The translations under genes and the position numbers were made by a program. Below, one piece after another: positions 17,910-26,221 of a DNA stretch of 64,000 nt. The notes under the pieces are model-generated. The model was not told the origin of the DNA and ran no database searches. It saw only the letters and a program-made list of their open reading frames with translations. Position 1 is the first letter of the stretch. Each line of letters opens with the position of its first letter. The DNA lies in the NCBI GenBank assembly GCA_009773335.1, contig WRPF01000003.1, positions 26,596 to 90,595 on the forward strand, in the 5' to 3' direction. This DNA comes from Caulobacteraceae bacterium. Lineage in GTDB: Bacteria; Pseudomonadota; Alphaproteobacteria; Caulobacterales; Aquidulcibacteraceae.

Positions 17910-18407
17910 ATGACGCCACTTGATGTCACGGACAGGTTCGCCATCCAGGACTTGCTCGCCGCTTACGGCTGGGCGCTGGACACGGGCGATGTCGAGGCGC
18001 TTGTCGCCTGCTTCATGCCCGATGCCCTCTTGATCGAGGAAGTCTTCGAGGAACCGGACATATGGGAGGGTCATGACGGCATCCGTCGCCTTGCCGAGCA
18101 CTACCGTAATGCGCCCGGCTTCCCCGGCCGCCAGCACCACGTGACCCAGACGCAGTATGCGCCCCAGGCTGACGGCTCAGTCGCGCTGCGCTCCTTCGCC
18201 TTTGTGACCGAATGCGACGGAGAGCCGCCCTACCTGCTTCGCTTCGCTGGCTGGTATGACGACCTCGTGGTGAAGGGCGACGACGAGAAATGGCGCTTCG
18301 AGCGACGCACCGTGCGCCTGTGGGATGGCGAAGTGCTGAAACTGTTCCCGGGGCGCGGCGAATGGAAACCGCGCAAGCGCCCGGACTCTCTCAAGATTCG
18401 AACCTGA
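17910..18407 (+). CDS. NTF2-like / SnoaL_4 family protein (first)
   Basis: 165 residues of the cone-shaped SnoaL/NTF2 fold: helical start DRFAIQDLLAAYGWALDTGD, then VEALVACFMPDALLIEEVF, and a sheet with HHVTQTQYAPQADG near residues 85-98. This superfamily includes dehydratases, isomerases and the gamma-formaldehyde lyase used in lignin diarylpropane breakdown. The ATG at 17910 has GGAAGGG just upstream; an earlier ATG at 17898 is possible. Operator 1 sits directly upstream. The function is not fixed by sequence, but the regulon context makes it a candidate lignin-dimer enzyme. Confidence 0.8.
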   Translation: MTPLDVTDRFAIQDLLAAYGWALDTGDVEALVACFMPDALLIEEVFEEPDIWEGHDGIRRLAEHYRNAPGFPGRQHHVTQTQYAPQADGSVALRSFAFVTECDGEPPYLLRFAGWYDDLVVKGDDEKWRFERRTVRLWDGEVLKLFPGRGEWKPRKRPDSLKIRT

Positions 18408-18417
18408 TGCCGGCCGC

Positions 18418-18523
18418 CTAGAGCATTTTCCGACGAAGTGGGCGCCGGTTCGTCGCCAGAAAATGCGTTCAAACAAGAAGCTAGAGCCCCGATCCGATTC
18501 AATCGGATCGGAAATGGCTCTAG
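18418..18523. repeat. intergenic repeat with terminator-like hairpins
   Basis: The element begins ctagagcattttc and ends with the inverted gaaatggctctag. Inside are gcattttc..gaaaatgc pairing (18422-18466) and a perfect palindrome gatccgatt-c-aatcggatc at 18491-18509. Elements of this kind are common in alphaproteobacterial intergenic space. It lies between converging genes, and the stop of the MFS gene (18520-18522) is inside its right end. It probably ends transcription from both sides. Confidence 0.7.
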
Positions 18524-19740
18524 CCGGGCTTCGGCGCGTCCGCCAGGAGGGGCGCGCGCGTCAGTGACGACAACACGGCGACCACAAAAAGCCCTGCGGC
18601 GAGAACGCTCAGTAGCGGAACGATCGAATGCGCGGTGAACATTGACACGACTGCGCTCGCCAGCGCGGTGATGAGCAGTTGGCACGTGCCGACCAATCCC
18701 GCCGCAGCGCCGGCGCTGGCGCGCGCTGAATCCAGTGCGGTAATCGCGGCGGGCGTCAGCATCAGACCTGATACTGCGAAGATCGCCATGGAATAGAGTT
18801 GGAAAGCGACCAGCGGCGCCTGCCCAAACTGGGCGAGGCAAAGCACAAGGGCGCTGACGACAAACGCCGCCATGCTGGCGCGCCGAATCAGCACGGGCGC
18901 ACCCCACCTGCGCATGAGCGCTGGCGCGAACTGGGTTGCGAGAATCGAGGCTCCCGCGTTGAGCGCGAGGAGGAGCGTGTAATTGGCCGGCGGCAATCCG
19001 TACACGCCGGAAAAGACAAAGGGCGCCGCCGTCACGTACGCGAACGGGATCGTCGTGGCCAAGCCCGCGACGATCGACCATTTCTGGAAACCCGGACTGC
19101 GCAGAAGCTCTGGAAAACCGGCCAGAATGGGCGCACGCGCCGATTGGCGCTTCTCGGGCGGCAACGATTCCGGCAGCAGCATGGCCGAGGCCGCCAGCGC
19201 CGCGACGCCCGCGATCGCCAGCATCACAAACAGGCCCCGCCACTCCATCACGCCGAGCGCAAGGTTGCCGAGTAATGGCGCGGCAACCGGCGAAATCCCG
19301 ATGACAAGGAAGCTGAAAGCCATGAGCTTCGCCGCCTCGTGCCCCGTCCGCAGGTCGCGGATCATGGCGCGCGCCACGGCTGTTCCAGCGCAGGCGCCCA
19401 GTCCCTGCAGGAACCTGAAGACGATCAGCTGGTCGACACTCACGGCCATCGCGCATCCCGCGGATGCGGCGATGAAGACGGAAAGGCCAACGAGCAGCGG
19501 AAGGCGTCGACCAAAACGGTCACCGAACGCGCCTATCGGAATTTGCGCGCACGCAAGGGCCAGAAAGAAAACCGACAGCGTGCGCTGCACGGCGCCGTCG
19601 CTCGTGGCGAACTCGGCCTTCATCGTGGTCATGGCCGGAAGGTAGAGATCGATGGAGAGCGGCCCGAGAACGCACAGAAATCCGAGCGCGAGGCCGAGTA
19701 TCAAGGTCGGCGGGGGCGCCGCTCCTTCCTGCTGGGACAT
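18520..19740 (-). CDS. Bcr/CflA-type MFS transporter
   Basis: 406 residues with 12 predicted membrane segments. The first helix region GLALGFLCVLGPLSIDLYLPAM and the loop motif GAFGDRFGRRLPLL (about residues 70-83) are typical of the Bcr/CflA drug:proton antiporters; RFLQGLGACAGTAVARA is the conserved fourth-helix segment. The start at 19740 follows a ribosome-binding region and fits the family length; a longer open frame runs through the promoter. Operator 2 is 41 bases upstream. It is likely an exporter that protects against aromatic intermediates. Confidence 0.88.
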   Translation of the reverse strand: MSQQEGAAPPPTLILGLALGFLCVLGPLSIDLYLPAMTTMKAEFATSDGAVQRTLSVFFLALACAQIPIGAFGDRFGRRLPLLVGLSVFIAASAGCAMAVSVDQLIVFRFLQGLGACAGTAVARAMIRDLRTGHEAAKLMAFSFLVIGISPVAAPLLGNLALGVMEWRGLFVMLAIAGVAALAASAMLLPESLPPEKRQSARAPILAGFPELLRSPGFQKWSIVAGLATTIPFAYVTAAPFVFSGVYGLPPANYTLLLALNAGASILATQFAPALMRRWGAPVLIRRASMAAFVVSALVLCLAQFGQAPLVAFQLYSMAIFAVSGLMLTPAAITALDSARASAGAAAGLVGTCQLLITALASAVVSMFTAHSIVPLLSVLAAGLFVVAVLSSLTRAPLLADAPKPG

Positions 19741-19781
19741 TTCGCATTCACTCCCGAATGTCGCTAGCGCACCCTGCATCA

Positions 19782-19793
19782 TAACGAACGTGA
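19782..19793. promoter_or_regulatory. regulon operator copy 2
   Basis: TAACGAACGTGA, one mismatch from TAAC-N4-GTTA, 41 bases before the MFS start on the leftward strand. It is the weakest copy but its position is the same as the others. Confidence 0.55.
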
Positions 19794-19870
19794 TTATAAT
19801 GGCGTGTGTTGCGCAATATTGCGAGGGCGGCGCGCTGGAATTGGTGTTAACGGCGGGGACGCGGGGGCAG

Positions 19871-20305
19871 TCACGGCCTGCGGAAAAGGAGCTCGCCCCG
19901 CCGCTCGGCAAAACGCCAGTCGGCTCCCTCTCGCACAATGCGATCGGCGAATGAGCCGATGAGCGGCGGCTGGGTGTCATTGATCGGCAACCCGCCGGCG
20001 GGAGCCCCCAGGCCGAGATAGTGCGCCACAACGCTGAAGGCCGTCGCGACGTCCCTGCTTTCTGCTGTAACGACAATGTTCGCGCAGATGCGCCGCCCAG
20101 GCAGCACGGGTCGCGACGCGAACCCATCCAGAATCGCCTGCCGGCCCCGTATCGGTACATCCGGACTGGATGGACGCGCGAAAGCTGCGTCCTCAGTGAA
20201 CAACCCGGCGAGTTCCGTCCAGCGCCCCTCGTCGCTGAGGTTCGCATAGTGATTGATGAGCCGGGTGCATTCGGCCTCGATTGCCAGCCGTTCGAAGCGG
20301 TCCAT
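19871..20305 (-). CDS. NTF2-like / SnoaL_4 family protein (second)
   Basis: 144 residues. The N-terminal helix-turn IEAECTRLINHYANLSDEG and WTELAGLFTEDAAF (residues 8-45) is the standard SnoaL_4 opening; a DRIVREGADWRFAERRGEL strand ends the fold. Relatives include ring-hydroxylating dioxygenase beta-like and dehydratase proteins; no catalytic assignment is safe. The start ATG at 20305 is 52 bases from operator 3 and the gene is divergent from the aldehyde dehydrogenase. Confidence 0.8.
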   Translation of the reverse strand: MDRFERLAIEAECTRLINHYANLSDEGRWTELAGLFTEDAAFARPSSPDVPIRGRQAILDGFASRPVLPGRRICANIVVTAESRDVATAFSVVAHYLGLGAPAGGLPINDTQPPLIGSFADRIVREGADWRFAERRGELLFRRP

Positions 20306-20356
20306 GTCCACGCCCCCCAAATACGTTGACGCCCCGTCGCGAGGTTGGCACAACAC

Positions 20357-20368
20357 TAACGACTGTTA
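20357..20368. promoter_or_regulatory. regulon operator copy 3
   Basis: TAACGACTGTTA, an exact match to TAAC-N4-GTTA, in the 122-base divergent region between the second NTF2-like gene and the aldehyde dehydrogenase (52 and 59 bases from the two starts). Confidence 0.7.
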
Positions 20369-20427
20369 TGTATACGAGGCTGGCGCAACGCACGCCAGCC
20401 CCAAACGACACGCGAGGGAGCGCAAAG

Positions 20428-21900
20428 ATGGCGACAATCCAGCCGACGGGCGTAAAGATCGCTCACCCCGAACGGCTCTTCATCGGCGGCGCGTGGGTCG
20501 CCCCGCTGGCCGGCGGGGCCATTGAAGTCATCTCTCCCCACACAGAACGGGTGTCGGCTGTCGTCGCCGAAGCGCGCGAGGCCGACATGGATCGTGCGGT
20601 CGCCGCGGCCCGCAAGGCATTCGACGAGGGTCCGTGGCCGACCATGCCCGTTGCGGAGCGCGCGGCGATCATACGCAAGATGGCGGTCCTGCTGGCGGAA
20701 CGCCAGGACGAGTTGGCGGCCGCATTCACCGCCGAGATCGGCGCCTTGTGCACCTTCGCCCCTTTCGCCGCCAGCTCCAGCACAACGACGCTGGCGAACT
20801 ACGCCGACATCGGCGAGGCCTATGCGTGGGAGACGCGCCAACCCAGCACCGTTCCAGGTCACACCACCATCCTGCTGCGCGAACCCGTCGGCGTGGTTGC
20901 AGCTATCGCACCGTGGAACATGCCGTACGCCATCATGGTCCAGAAGATCGCGCCAGCGCTCATCTGCGGGTGCACGGTGATCATGAAACCCGCCCCGGAA
21001 ACCCCGCTTGAGGCCTACATTCTCGCCGAAGCGGCAGAGGCCGCAGGCATACCGCCCGGCGTGCTCAACCTGGTGACCGGCCATCGCGACGCATCTGACC
21101 ATCTCGTCCGCAATCGCGGCGTGGACAAGATCAGCTTCACCGGATCGACAGTGGCCGGCAAGCGCATCGCAAGCGTCGCCGGCGAGCGCATCGCCCGCGT
21201 GACGCTGGAGCTGGGCGGCAAGTCTCCCGCCGTCGTGCTCGACGACTTTCCCACGGAAGCGGCAGGCCAGATCCTCGCGCGTACGATCACCGTGCTCTCA
21301 GGCCAGGTCTGCGCCATGCTGAGTCGCGCGATCGTGCCGGCAAGCCGCATCGGCGCAATAGCCGATGCGATCGCGGCGGAGATGCAGAAAGTCAGGATCG
21401 GCTCGCCGCTCGATCCCGCCACAGAAATGGGGCCGATCGCGCTCAAGCGACAGATTGAACGCATCGAACACTACGTCGAGAGCGGCAAGCGCGAAGGCGC
21501 AAGACTCGTCACAGGCGGCAAGCGTCCCGTGCACATGGATGTCGGCTACTATTATGAACCGACGCTGTTCACCGACGTGGACAACTCCATGACAATTGCA
21601 CGCGAGGAAATATTCGGTCCGGTCCTGGCGCTGATTCCGGCAAATGACCTCAATCACGCCATCCAGTTGGCAAATGACAGCGATTTCGGCCTCAACTCGG
21701 CTGTCCTGAGCAATGACCCCGACGCTGCGTACGCCGTCGGCCGGCGCTTGCGTACGGGAAATGTCGGCCAGAACGGTCTGAAGTGCGACTTCAGCCAACC
21801 CTTCGGCGGCTTCAAACAATCCGGCGTAGGTCGTGAAGGCGGTGTTGAAGGCCTCATGCCCTACATCGAACTCAAGGCCATGCAGATCGAAATGGCCTAA
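20428..21900 (+). CDS. NAD(P)-dependent aldehyde dehydrogenase
   Basis: 490 residues of the ALDH superfamily. It has the cofactor motif PWNMPYAIMVQKIAPAL near residue 160, FTGSTVAGK near 237, the general base Glu in LELGGKSP near 258 and the nucleophile Cys in LSGQVCAMLSR near 292, plus the C-terminal FGGFKQSGVGREGG. The start follows GGGAG 8 bases upstream; the open frame continues upstream through the operator and is not coding there. In this regulon it probably oxidises an aromatic or phenylpropanoid aldehyde. It is distinct from the vanillin-dehydrogenase-like gene at 58.4 kb. Confidence 0.92.
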   Translation: MATIQPTGVKIAHPERLFIGGAWVAPLAGGAIEVISPHTERVSAVVAEAREADMDRAVAAARKAFDEGPWPTMPVAERAAIIRKMAVLLAERQDELAAAFTAEIGALCTFAPFAASSSTTTLANYADIGEAYAWETRQPSTVPGHTTILLREPVGVVAAIAPWNMPYAIMVQKIAPALICGCTVIMKPAPETPLEAYILAEAAEAAGIPPGVLNLVTGHRDASDHLVRNRGVDKISFTGSTVAGKRIASVAGERIARVTLELGGKSPAVVLDDFPTEAAGQILARTITVLSGQVCAMLSRAIVPASRIGAIADAIAAEMQKVRIGSPLDPATEMGPIALKRQIERIEHYVESGKREGARLVTGGKRPVHMDVGYYYEPTLFTDVDNSMTIAREEIFGPVLALIPANDLNHAIQLANDSDFGLNSAVLSNDPDAAYAVGRRLRTGNVGQNGLKCDFSQPFGGFKQSGVGREGGVEGLMPYIELKAMQIEMA

Positions 21901-21946
21901 TCGCAAGCACCACGTCGCACCGCGCCACGGCGTTCGGCCTCGGCGT

Positions 21947-22591
21947 TCAAACGCGTCTTGGCTTTCGCTTGGCCTTGGCCGTCTTCGCGGGTTCTTTCTT
22001 GCGCGGACGACCAGAACGCGCCGGCTTCGCGATCGGCGCCGCAACCACATCGCCGACAGGACGCGTACGTTCGAGGAACACGGACCGCCCTTCTTCGTCC
22101 GAAGCCTCAAGCGTCTTGATCAAGGTTGCAAGAAAGCGATTGAGCGCCATGACTTCGTCGGAATGAAGGTCCGACAGCAGGTACTCGGCCACCCGGTCCG
22201 TCTGCGGTCGCATGATCTCGAACAGGCGCCGGCCTTCGTCCGTGAGGCTCAACGTCTTGCGACGACGATTGGTGGGATCACGCACCACATTGATCCGCCC
22301 GTGCTTGTCCAGCGTGGTGACGGCGCGCGAGACGCTCATGATATTGACGCCAGTCATCTCGGCGAGTTCATGACTGGCGGTCGAGCCATGCCGGCCGATC
22401 AGCATGAGCAACCTGAACTCGTTCACGCTGATCTTGTAGCGGTGCTCAAGATACACCGAGAACGGCGTCATGAGCTTGTTGGACAGTTTCAGGATCTGAT
22501 GCAGCGTATCCGCTGGCGAACCTCGGCGCGCGCTCGGCGACGGCGCCGACGCGGCGGCAGTTCGTGATGCTTTGACGTAGTCCTCGGACAT
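21947..22591 (-). CDS. MarR family regulator with basic AT-hook-like C-terminal tail
   Basis: 214 residues. The winged-helix core (about 40-150) has FRLLMLIGRHGSTASHELAE, TGVNIMSVSRAVTTLDKHG and the wing RDPTNRRRKTLSLTDEGRRL. After residue 175 comes a Lys/Arg/Pro/Ala tail containing SGRPRKKEP, which resembles an AT-hook core, and a run of KAKRKPRR. MarR proteins are usually about 150 residues, so the tail is unusual. It is divergent from the stilbene-dioxygenase gene with operator 4 between them. It is the only regulator inside the operator-bearing region and so the best candidate for the factor binding TAAC-N4-GTTA. Confidence 0.87.
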   Translation of the reverse strand: MSEDYVKASRTAAASAPSPSARRGSPADTLHQILKLSNKLMTPFSVYLEHRYKISVNEFRLLMLIGRHGSTASHELAEMTGVNIMSVSRAVTTLDKHGRINVVRDPTNRRRKTLSLTDEGRRLFEIMRPQTDRVAEYLLSDLHSDEVMALNRFLATLIKTLEASDEEGRSVFLERTRPVGDVVAAPIAKPARSGRPRKKEPAKTAKAKRKPRRV

Positions 22592-22742
22592 TCCACACAA
22601 ACCTCAAACTGGCGCGACGCGACTGCCGGCGCCCGACTGCTCTACCTGCATTCATATCCCATTTCTCGCGTCGGCCAGACGCTCCGCGCCTGATTGTACT
22701 CAAGCGCCGGCCTGCTGAACACGCCGGGGGTTGATGTTATTC

Positions 22743-22754
22743 TAACATTTGTTA
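22743..22754. promoter_or_regulatory. regulon operator copy 4
   Basis: TAACATTTGTTA, an exact match to TAAC-N4-GTTA. It is 38 bases before the carotenoid-oxygenase-family start and 151 bases from the divergent MarR start, in the only intergenic region those two genes share. Confidence 0.7.
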
Positions 22755-22792
22755 TCGTTCCGCCAACTCTGAACGCCTCGGAAGGAAGCACC

Positions 22793-24253
22793 ATGGGCGG
22801 ATTTCCCCACTCGATCCATTTTACCGGCCTGAACAAGCCGATCCGCGCCGAGCACGCCGTTCGGAACCTGGAGATCATCGGCGAGATACCCAGGGAGATC
22901 GACGGCGCCTTTTTCCGGGCCGTGCCGGACCCGGCGCACCCGCCAATATTCGAGGACGACATCCTGCTGTCGGCGGACGGCATGATCTCACGTTTCTCGA
23001 TCCACGACGGCCACGTCGATCATGACATACGCTTTGTGGAAACCGCCCGGTTCAAGGCCGAGCGCGCGGCGCGGCGCGCCCTCTTCGGCAAATACCGAAA
23101 TCCATTCACCAATCATCCTTCGGTCGAGGGCGTGGACTCCACGGTCGCCAACACGACCCCCGTCTGGCATGGCGGACGACTGCTCATGACCAAGGAAGAT
23201 GGTCACGCTTACGAGGTCGATCCCGCCTCGCTCGCCACTATCGGCAGCTGGACCTTCAACGGCCGCCTGCGCTCTCAAACCATGACCGCCCATCCGCGCT
23301 TGGATCCGGTCACGGGGGAGATGTTCTTTTTCGGCTACGAGGCCAACGGACTGTGTACGACCGACATCGCCTATTGCATTGCAGACAAGTCGGGCGAGCT
23401 GGTGTCCGAACAGTGGTTCAAGGCGCCCTATTGCGCCAGCTTGCACGATTTCGCGATCACCGAGAACTACGCCATCTTTCCGTTGTTTCCGACCACCGCA
23501 GATCTTGCGCGCCTGAAGGCGGGCGGCGAGCACTGGGCGCACCAGCAGGATCTTGAAAGCTGGGTGGCGATCATGCCGCGCTACGGCAAGGTCGATGATG
23601 TGCGCTGGTTCAAGGGCCCCAAGGGCGTGTCGGCCTTTCACCTCGTGAACGCTTTCGAGGACGGCGGGCTCGTCCATCTCGACCACTGCCTGAGCGACAC
23701 CTGCGCCTTCGCCTTCATGCGCGAGGCAGGCGGCATAAACCGCGCGCCCCAGGACATCAAAGGCGCCCTGACGCGTTGGACCTTCGATATGGCCAAACCG
23801 GGCGACAGCTTCGTCGAACGCCCCCTTGGTCCGCCTGGCGACCTGCCGCGCCTGCGCGACGCTGACCAGGGCCGTGCCTACGAATCCGCTTGGTATCTCA
23901 CGATGAACCCGCAGGGCGGGCCACCCATCCCCGGCGGTCCGGTCGGGGCCATGTTCAACGCACTCGTGGAGGTCTTTCCCGCCACAGGACGACTCGCAAT
24001 GCTCGGACTCAAACCCGGCATGGGTCTCAGCGAACCCGTGCACGTCCCATCCCGGGATGCAGACAAGGCGGGGTGGCTCCTCACCGTCGTCGACACGCAA
24101 ATGGGCGAAGACGACTTTCGCTCGGAATTGTGGGTGCTCGACGCAGGCGACATCACCCGGGGCGCGGTGGCTCGGGCGCTCCTGCCCGTTCGCGCCCGGC
24201 CGCAGGTGCACGGCGTCTGGGTGTCGTCGGCGGAGCTGGCCCGGACCCGTTGA
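22793..24253 (+). CDS. carotenoid-oxygenase family enzyme, lignostilbene alpha,beta-dioxygenase type
   Basis: 486 residues. The four Fe(II)-binding His are visible at about 167 (TAHPR), 218 (SLHDF), 283 (AFHLVN) and 473 (QVHGVW). Tyr101 and Lys134 (LMTKEDG) match the two residues that contact the 4-hydroxyl group in bacterial stilbene-cleaving dioxygenases of this length. Such enzymes cut the central double bond of hydroxystilbenes to two aromatic aldehydes, e.g. lignostilbene to two vanillins. The start has GGAAGGA upstream and operator 4 precedes it. This is the strongest indication that the region degrades a lignin-derived dimer. Confidence 0.9.
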   Translation: MGGFPHSIHFTGLNKPIRAEHAVRNLEIIGEIPREIDGAFFRAVPDPAHPPIFEDDILLSADGMISRFSIHDGHVDHDIRFVETARFKAERAARRALFGKYRNPFTNHPSVEGVDSTVANTTPVWHGGRLLMTKEDGHAYEVDPASLATIGSWTFNGRLRSQTMTAHPRLDPVTGEMFFFGYEANGLCTTDIAYCIADKSGELVSEQWFKAPYCASLHDFAITENYAIFPLFPTTADLARLKAGGEHWAHQQDLESWVAIMPRYGKVDDVRWFKGPKGVSAFHLVNAFEDGGLVHLDHCLSDTCAFAFMREAGGINRAPQDIKGALTRWTFDMAKPGDSFVERPLGPPGDLPRLRDADQGRAYESAWYLTMNPQGGPPIPGGPVGAMFNALVEVFPATGRLAMLGLKPGMGLSEPVHVPSRDADKAGWLLTVVDTQMGEDDFRSELWVLDAGDITRGAVARALLPVRARPQVHGVWVSSAELARTR

Positions 24254-24327
24254 TGAGACCAGCCTTCACCCGGGCGCGTTACCTCGACTGCCTCAAGGCG
24301 TTCAATGCGCCTGCCCACGACGCGTAG
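24253..24327 (+). pseudogene. 24-codon remnant of an NTF2-like gene
   Basis: An ATG overlapping the dioxygenase stop (TGATG) opens a 24-codon frame containing RARYLDCLKAFNA, closely like the N-terminal helix of the intact NTF2-like protein at 26222 (RAAYEHYVHCFNA). It stops after ...PAHDA with no fold following. It looks like the stump of a translationally coupled NTF2-like gene. The short length leaves room for chance. Confidence 0.45.
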
Positions 24328-24357
24328 CGCCACCACCGATCTGAGAGCCCTCGCGCA

Positions 24358-24861
24358 TCAGGTTAGCGCGTAATACCGCAGGACGTTCCCATCTGGCTTG
24401 CGCTCGCCGACGCCCACGAAGACATGCTTCGTGAGCCAGTCGTGCTTGCCTGCGCTGGTCTCGAAGGTGGGATTGCCGCGCAGGTAGTAGTCCTCGTGCG
24501 GGACGGGCTCCCCTCCCTTGAAGGCCCAGTCGCGCAGCCGGTCCATGATCCCCAGCCGACGTCCCCACAGGAAGCCGCGATTGTTCATCAGGATGAGGGA
24601 GCCGTCCTCCTCCTCCAGCATGTAACGCGCATCAAAGACGGCGACGTCATCCGGCCTGAAGTAGGCGTAGTCGCCGCCAGAATGGGGCACGACCACGCCG
24701 CGCAGTCTCGGCCCCTCGAAAACACCGGATTCAACATAGACCGCGCTGCGTCCGCCGCCGTTGGGCGTATTGGGGATCATTTGCGTGCGCGGAAACTTCA
24801 GTCGCACTTCCATCGCGAACTCGAGGCGGGGATTTTCGAGGGTCGAGAAAACGTCCACCAT
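24358..24861 (-). CDS. DUF3237 (UPF0311) family protein
   Basis: 167 residues with the family pattern: GGGRSAVYVESGVFEGPRLRG near residue 35, VPHSGGDYAYFRPDDVAVFDARYML near 60-84, and NPTFETSAGKHDWLTKHVFVG near the end. The family has no established activity and often sits in aromatic or steroid catabolic clusters. Its ATG overlaps the SDR stop by one base (TGATG); a TTG one codon earlier is the alternative. It is the last gene of the leftward NTF2-SDR-DUF3237 operon under operator 5. Confidence 0.82.
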   Translation of the reverse strand: MVDVFSTLENPRLEFAMEVRLKFPRTQMIPNTPNGGGRSAVYVESGVFEGPRLRGVVVPHSGGDYAYFRPDDVAVFDARYMLEEEDGSLILMNNRGFLWGRRLGIMDRLRDWAFKGGEPVPHEDYYLRGNPTFETSAGKHDWLTKHVFVGVGERKPDGNVLRYYALT

Positions 24862-25610
24862 CAACGCAACTCCAAAGCGCCGCCATCGACGAGCAACTCG
24901 GCGCCGGTTATGAAGCTTGCTTCCTGCGATGCAAGAAAGAGGACGGCGGCGCCGACTTCCTCGACCGCGCCCATCCGGCCCATGGGTACGGCCGCGATCA
25001 TCGCGGCGCGCAAGCCCGCGACTTCAGCTTCGCTCATGCCCGCATTGCGATGGATCAGCGGCGTCTCGATCGGCCCCGGCGTCACCATGTTCACGCGAAT
25101 GCCCTCCCCGACCAATTCCCTGGCGAGCGTGCGGGCGACCGCCTTCAGGCCAGCCTTGGCGGCGGCGTAGACCACATTGCCATGCAGCGCGATGTCAGCG
25201 CCGATGGATCCCGTGATCACGATCGACCCGCCTTTGCGCATCAGCGGAAGGGCTTTCTGTATCGCGAAGAAGCAACCGCGCAGATTGATCGAATGAATAC
25301 GATCCCAGAGTTCTGCCGTCACATCGCGAAGTGGCGCAAAGCCGCCGATTCCGGCATTCACGAAAAGCGTGTCTACGCCGACGCCCCAAGACCGCAGCCC
25401 ATCAACGAGACCATCCATCGACGCAAGGTCGGCGATATCCACACGCTTTCCCCGCGCGCGCGGAATAAGCATGACGGCCTCGTCAATTGTTCTTTGATCA
25501 CGACCTGTGATGACCACATCCGCGCCCTCGCCGGCAAAACCTTTCGCCGCCGCCAGCCCGATGCCGCTATTCCCGCCCAGAATCAGGACCGTCTTGCCTT
25601 GAAACCTCAT
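24861..25610 (-). CDS. short-chain dehydrogenase/reductase
   Basis: 249 residues of a classical SDR: GGNSGIG cofactor motif (residues 12-18), NAG motif (FVNAGIGG), catalytic Ser in ITGSIGAD, YAAAK as the YxxxK pair near 150 and the PGPIETPL segment. It is likely an NAD(P)-dependent alcohol oxidation or ketone reduction; C-alpha dehydrogenases of lignin dimers are of this type, which is an inference from context. It sits 14 bases downstream of the NTF2-like gene and overlaps DUF3237. Confidence 0.9.
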   Translation of the reverse strand: MRFQGKTVLILGGNSGIGLAAAKGFAGEGADVVITGRDQRTIDEAVMLIPRARGKRVDIADLASMDGLVDGLRSWGVGVDTLFVNAGIGGFAPLRDVTAELWDRIHSINLRGCFFAIQKALPLMRKGGSIVITGSIGADIALHGNVVYAAAKAGLKAVARTLARELVGEGIRVNMVTPGPIETPLIHRNAGMSEAEVAGLRAAMIAAVPMGRMGAVEEVGAAVLFLASQEASFITGAELLVDGGALELR

Positions 25611-25624
25611 GGCTATTTCCTGCG

Positions 25625-26014
25625 CTAGACGGGCGAATGGGGGTTTGGTCCATCGGTCCGGACATCCTGCAGCACATCCCAATGCTCCCTGATCATGCCG
25701 TCTTCGATACGGAAAATATCGCATACGATCATGCCGGCGTCTTCGGGCCATCGTTTGATCAGGTAGTGCACGATGACATGGTCGCCGTCGGCGAAGACAC
25801 GTTTGATGTCATGCGTTGCGTAGGGATGCTGCGGTCTGATCTCGTCGAGAAAATCCCTGAGAGCGGCGACGCCGGGCGCCGCAAGCTGGCTGTGCTGGAT
25901 GTAGTCCGGCGAAATAAAATGATCAACTTGAGTCGAATCCATCGGGATCAGGACCGACCTAAACATCTCCATCACGAGGTCGACGTTGCGCTGCTCCTCC
26001 GGCGTGCGGGTCAT
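25625..26014 (-). CDS. SnoaL-like polyketide-cyclase-fold protein (third)
   Basis: 129 residues: RNVDLVMEMFRSVLIPMDSTQVDHFISPDYIQHS is the typical opening of predicted SnoaL-like enzymes, followed by the core DIKRVFADGDHVIVHYLIKR and DIFRIEDGMIREHWDVLQ. The His of the HSQLA and EHWD segments are usual in this subfamily. It is the first gene of a three-gene operon with the SDR and DUF3237 genes. It starts 129 bases from operator 5. Confidence 0.82.
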   Translation of the reverse strand: MTRTPEEQRNVDLVMEMFRSVLIPMDSTQVDHFISPDYIQHSQLAAPGVAALRDFLDEIRPQHPYATHDIKRVFADGDHVIVHYLIKRWPEDAGMIVCDIFRIEDGMIREHWDVLQDVRTDGPNPHSPV

Positions 26015-26142
26015 GCATCGCCTCCATCAATCGCGTTTGAATCGACCGGCGCCTCAACCAGCGCGCGAACGCCCCTGGAGCCCATGATGACCTCTCAAGT
26101 GTGGCGGGCACGGATTTTAACGTCCACCCCTTTCGTTTACAC

Positions 26143-26154
26143 TAACGTTCGTTA
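26143..26154. promoter_or_regulatory. regulon operator copy 5
   Basis: TAACGTTCGTTA, an exact palindrome, in the divergent region between the third and fourth NTF2-like genes (129 and 67 bases from their starts). Confidence 0.75.
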
Positions 26155-26221
26155 TGTTTAGGCGCAAGACAAGCGACGCGACCCAAGGGCGGCTTGACCG
26201 AGCGAAAACAGGAGGAAGAAC

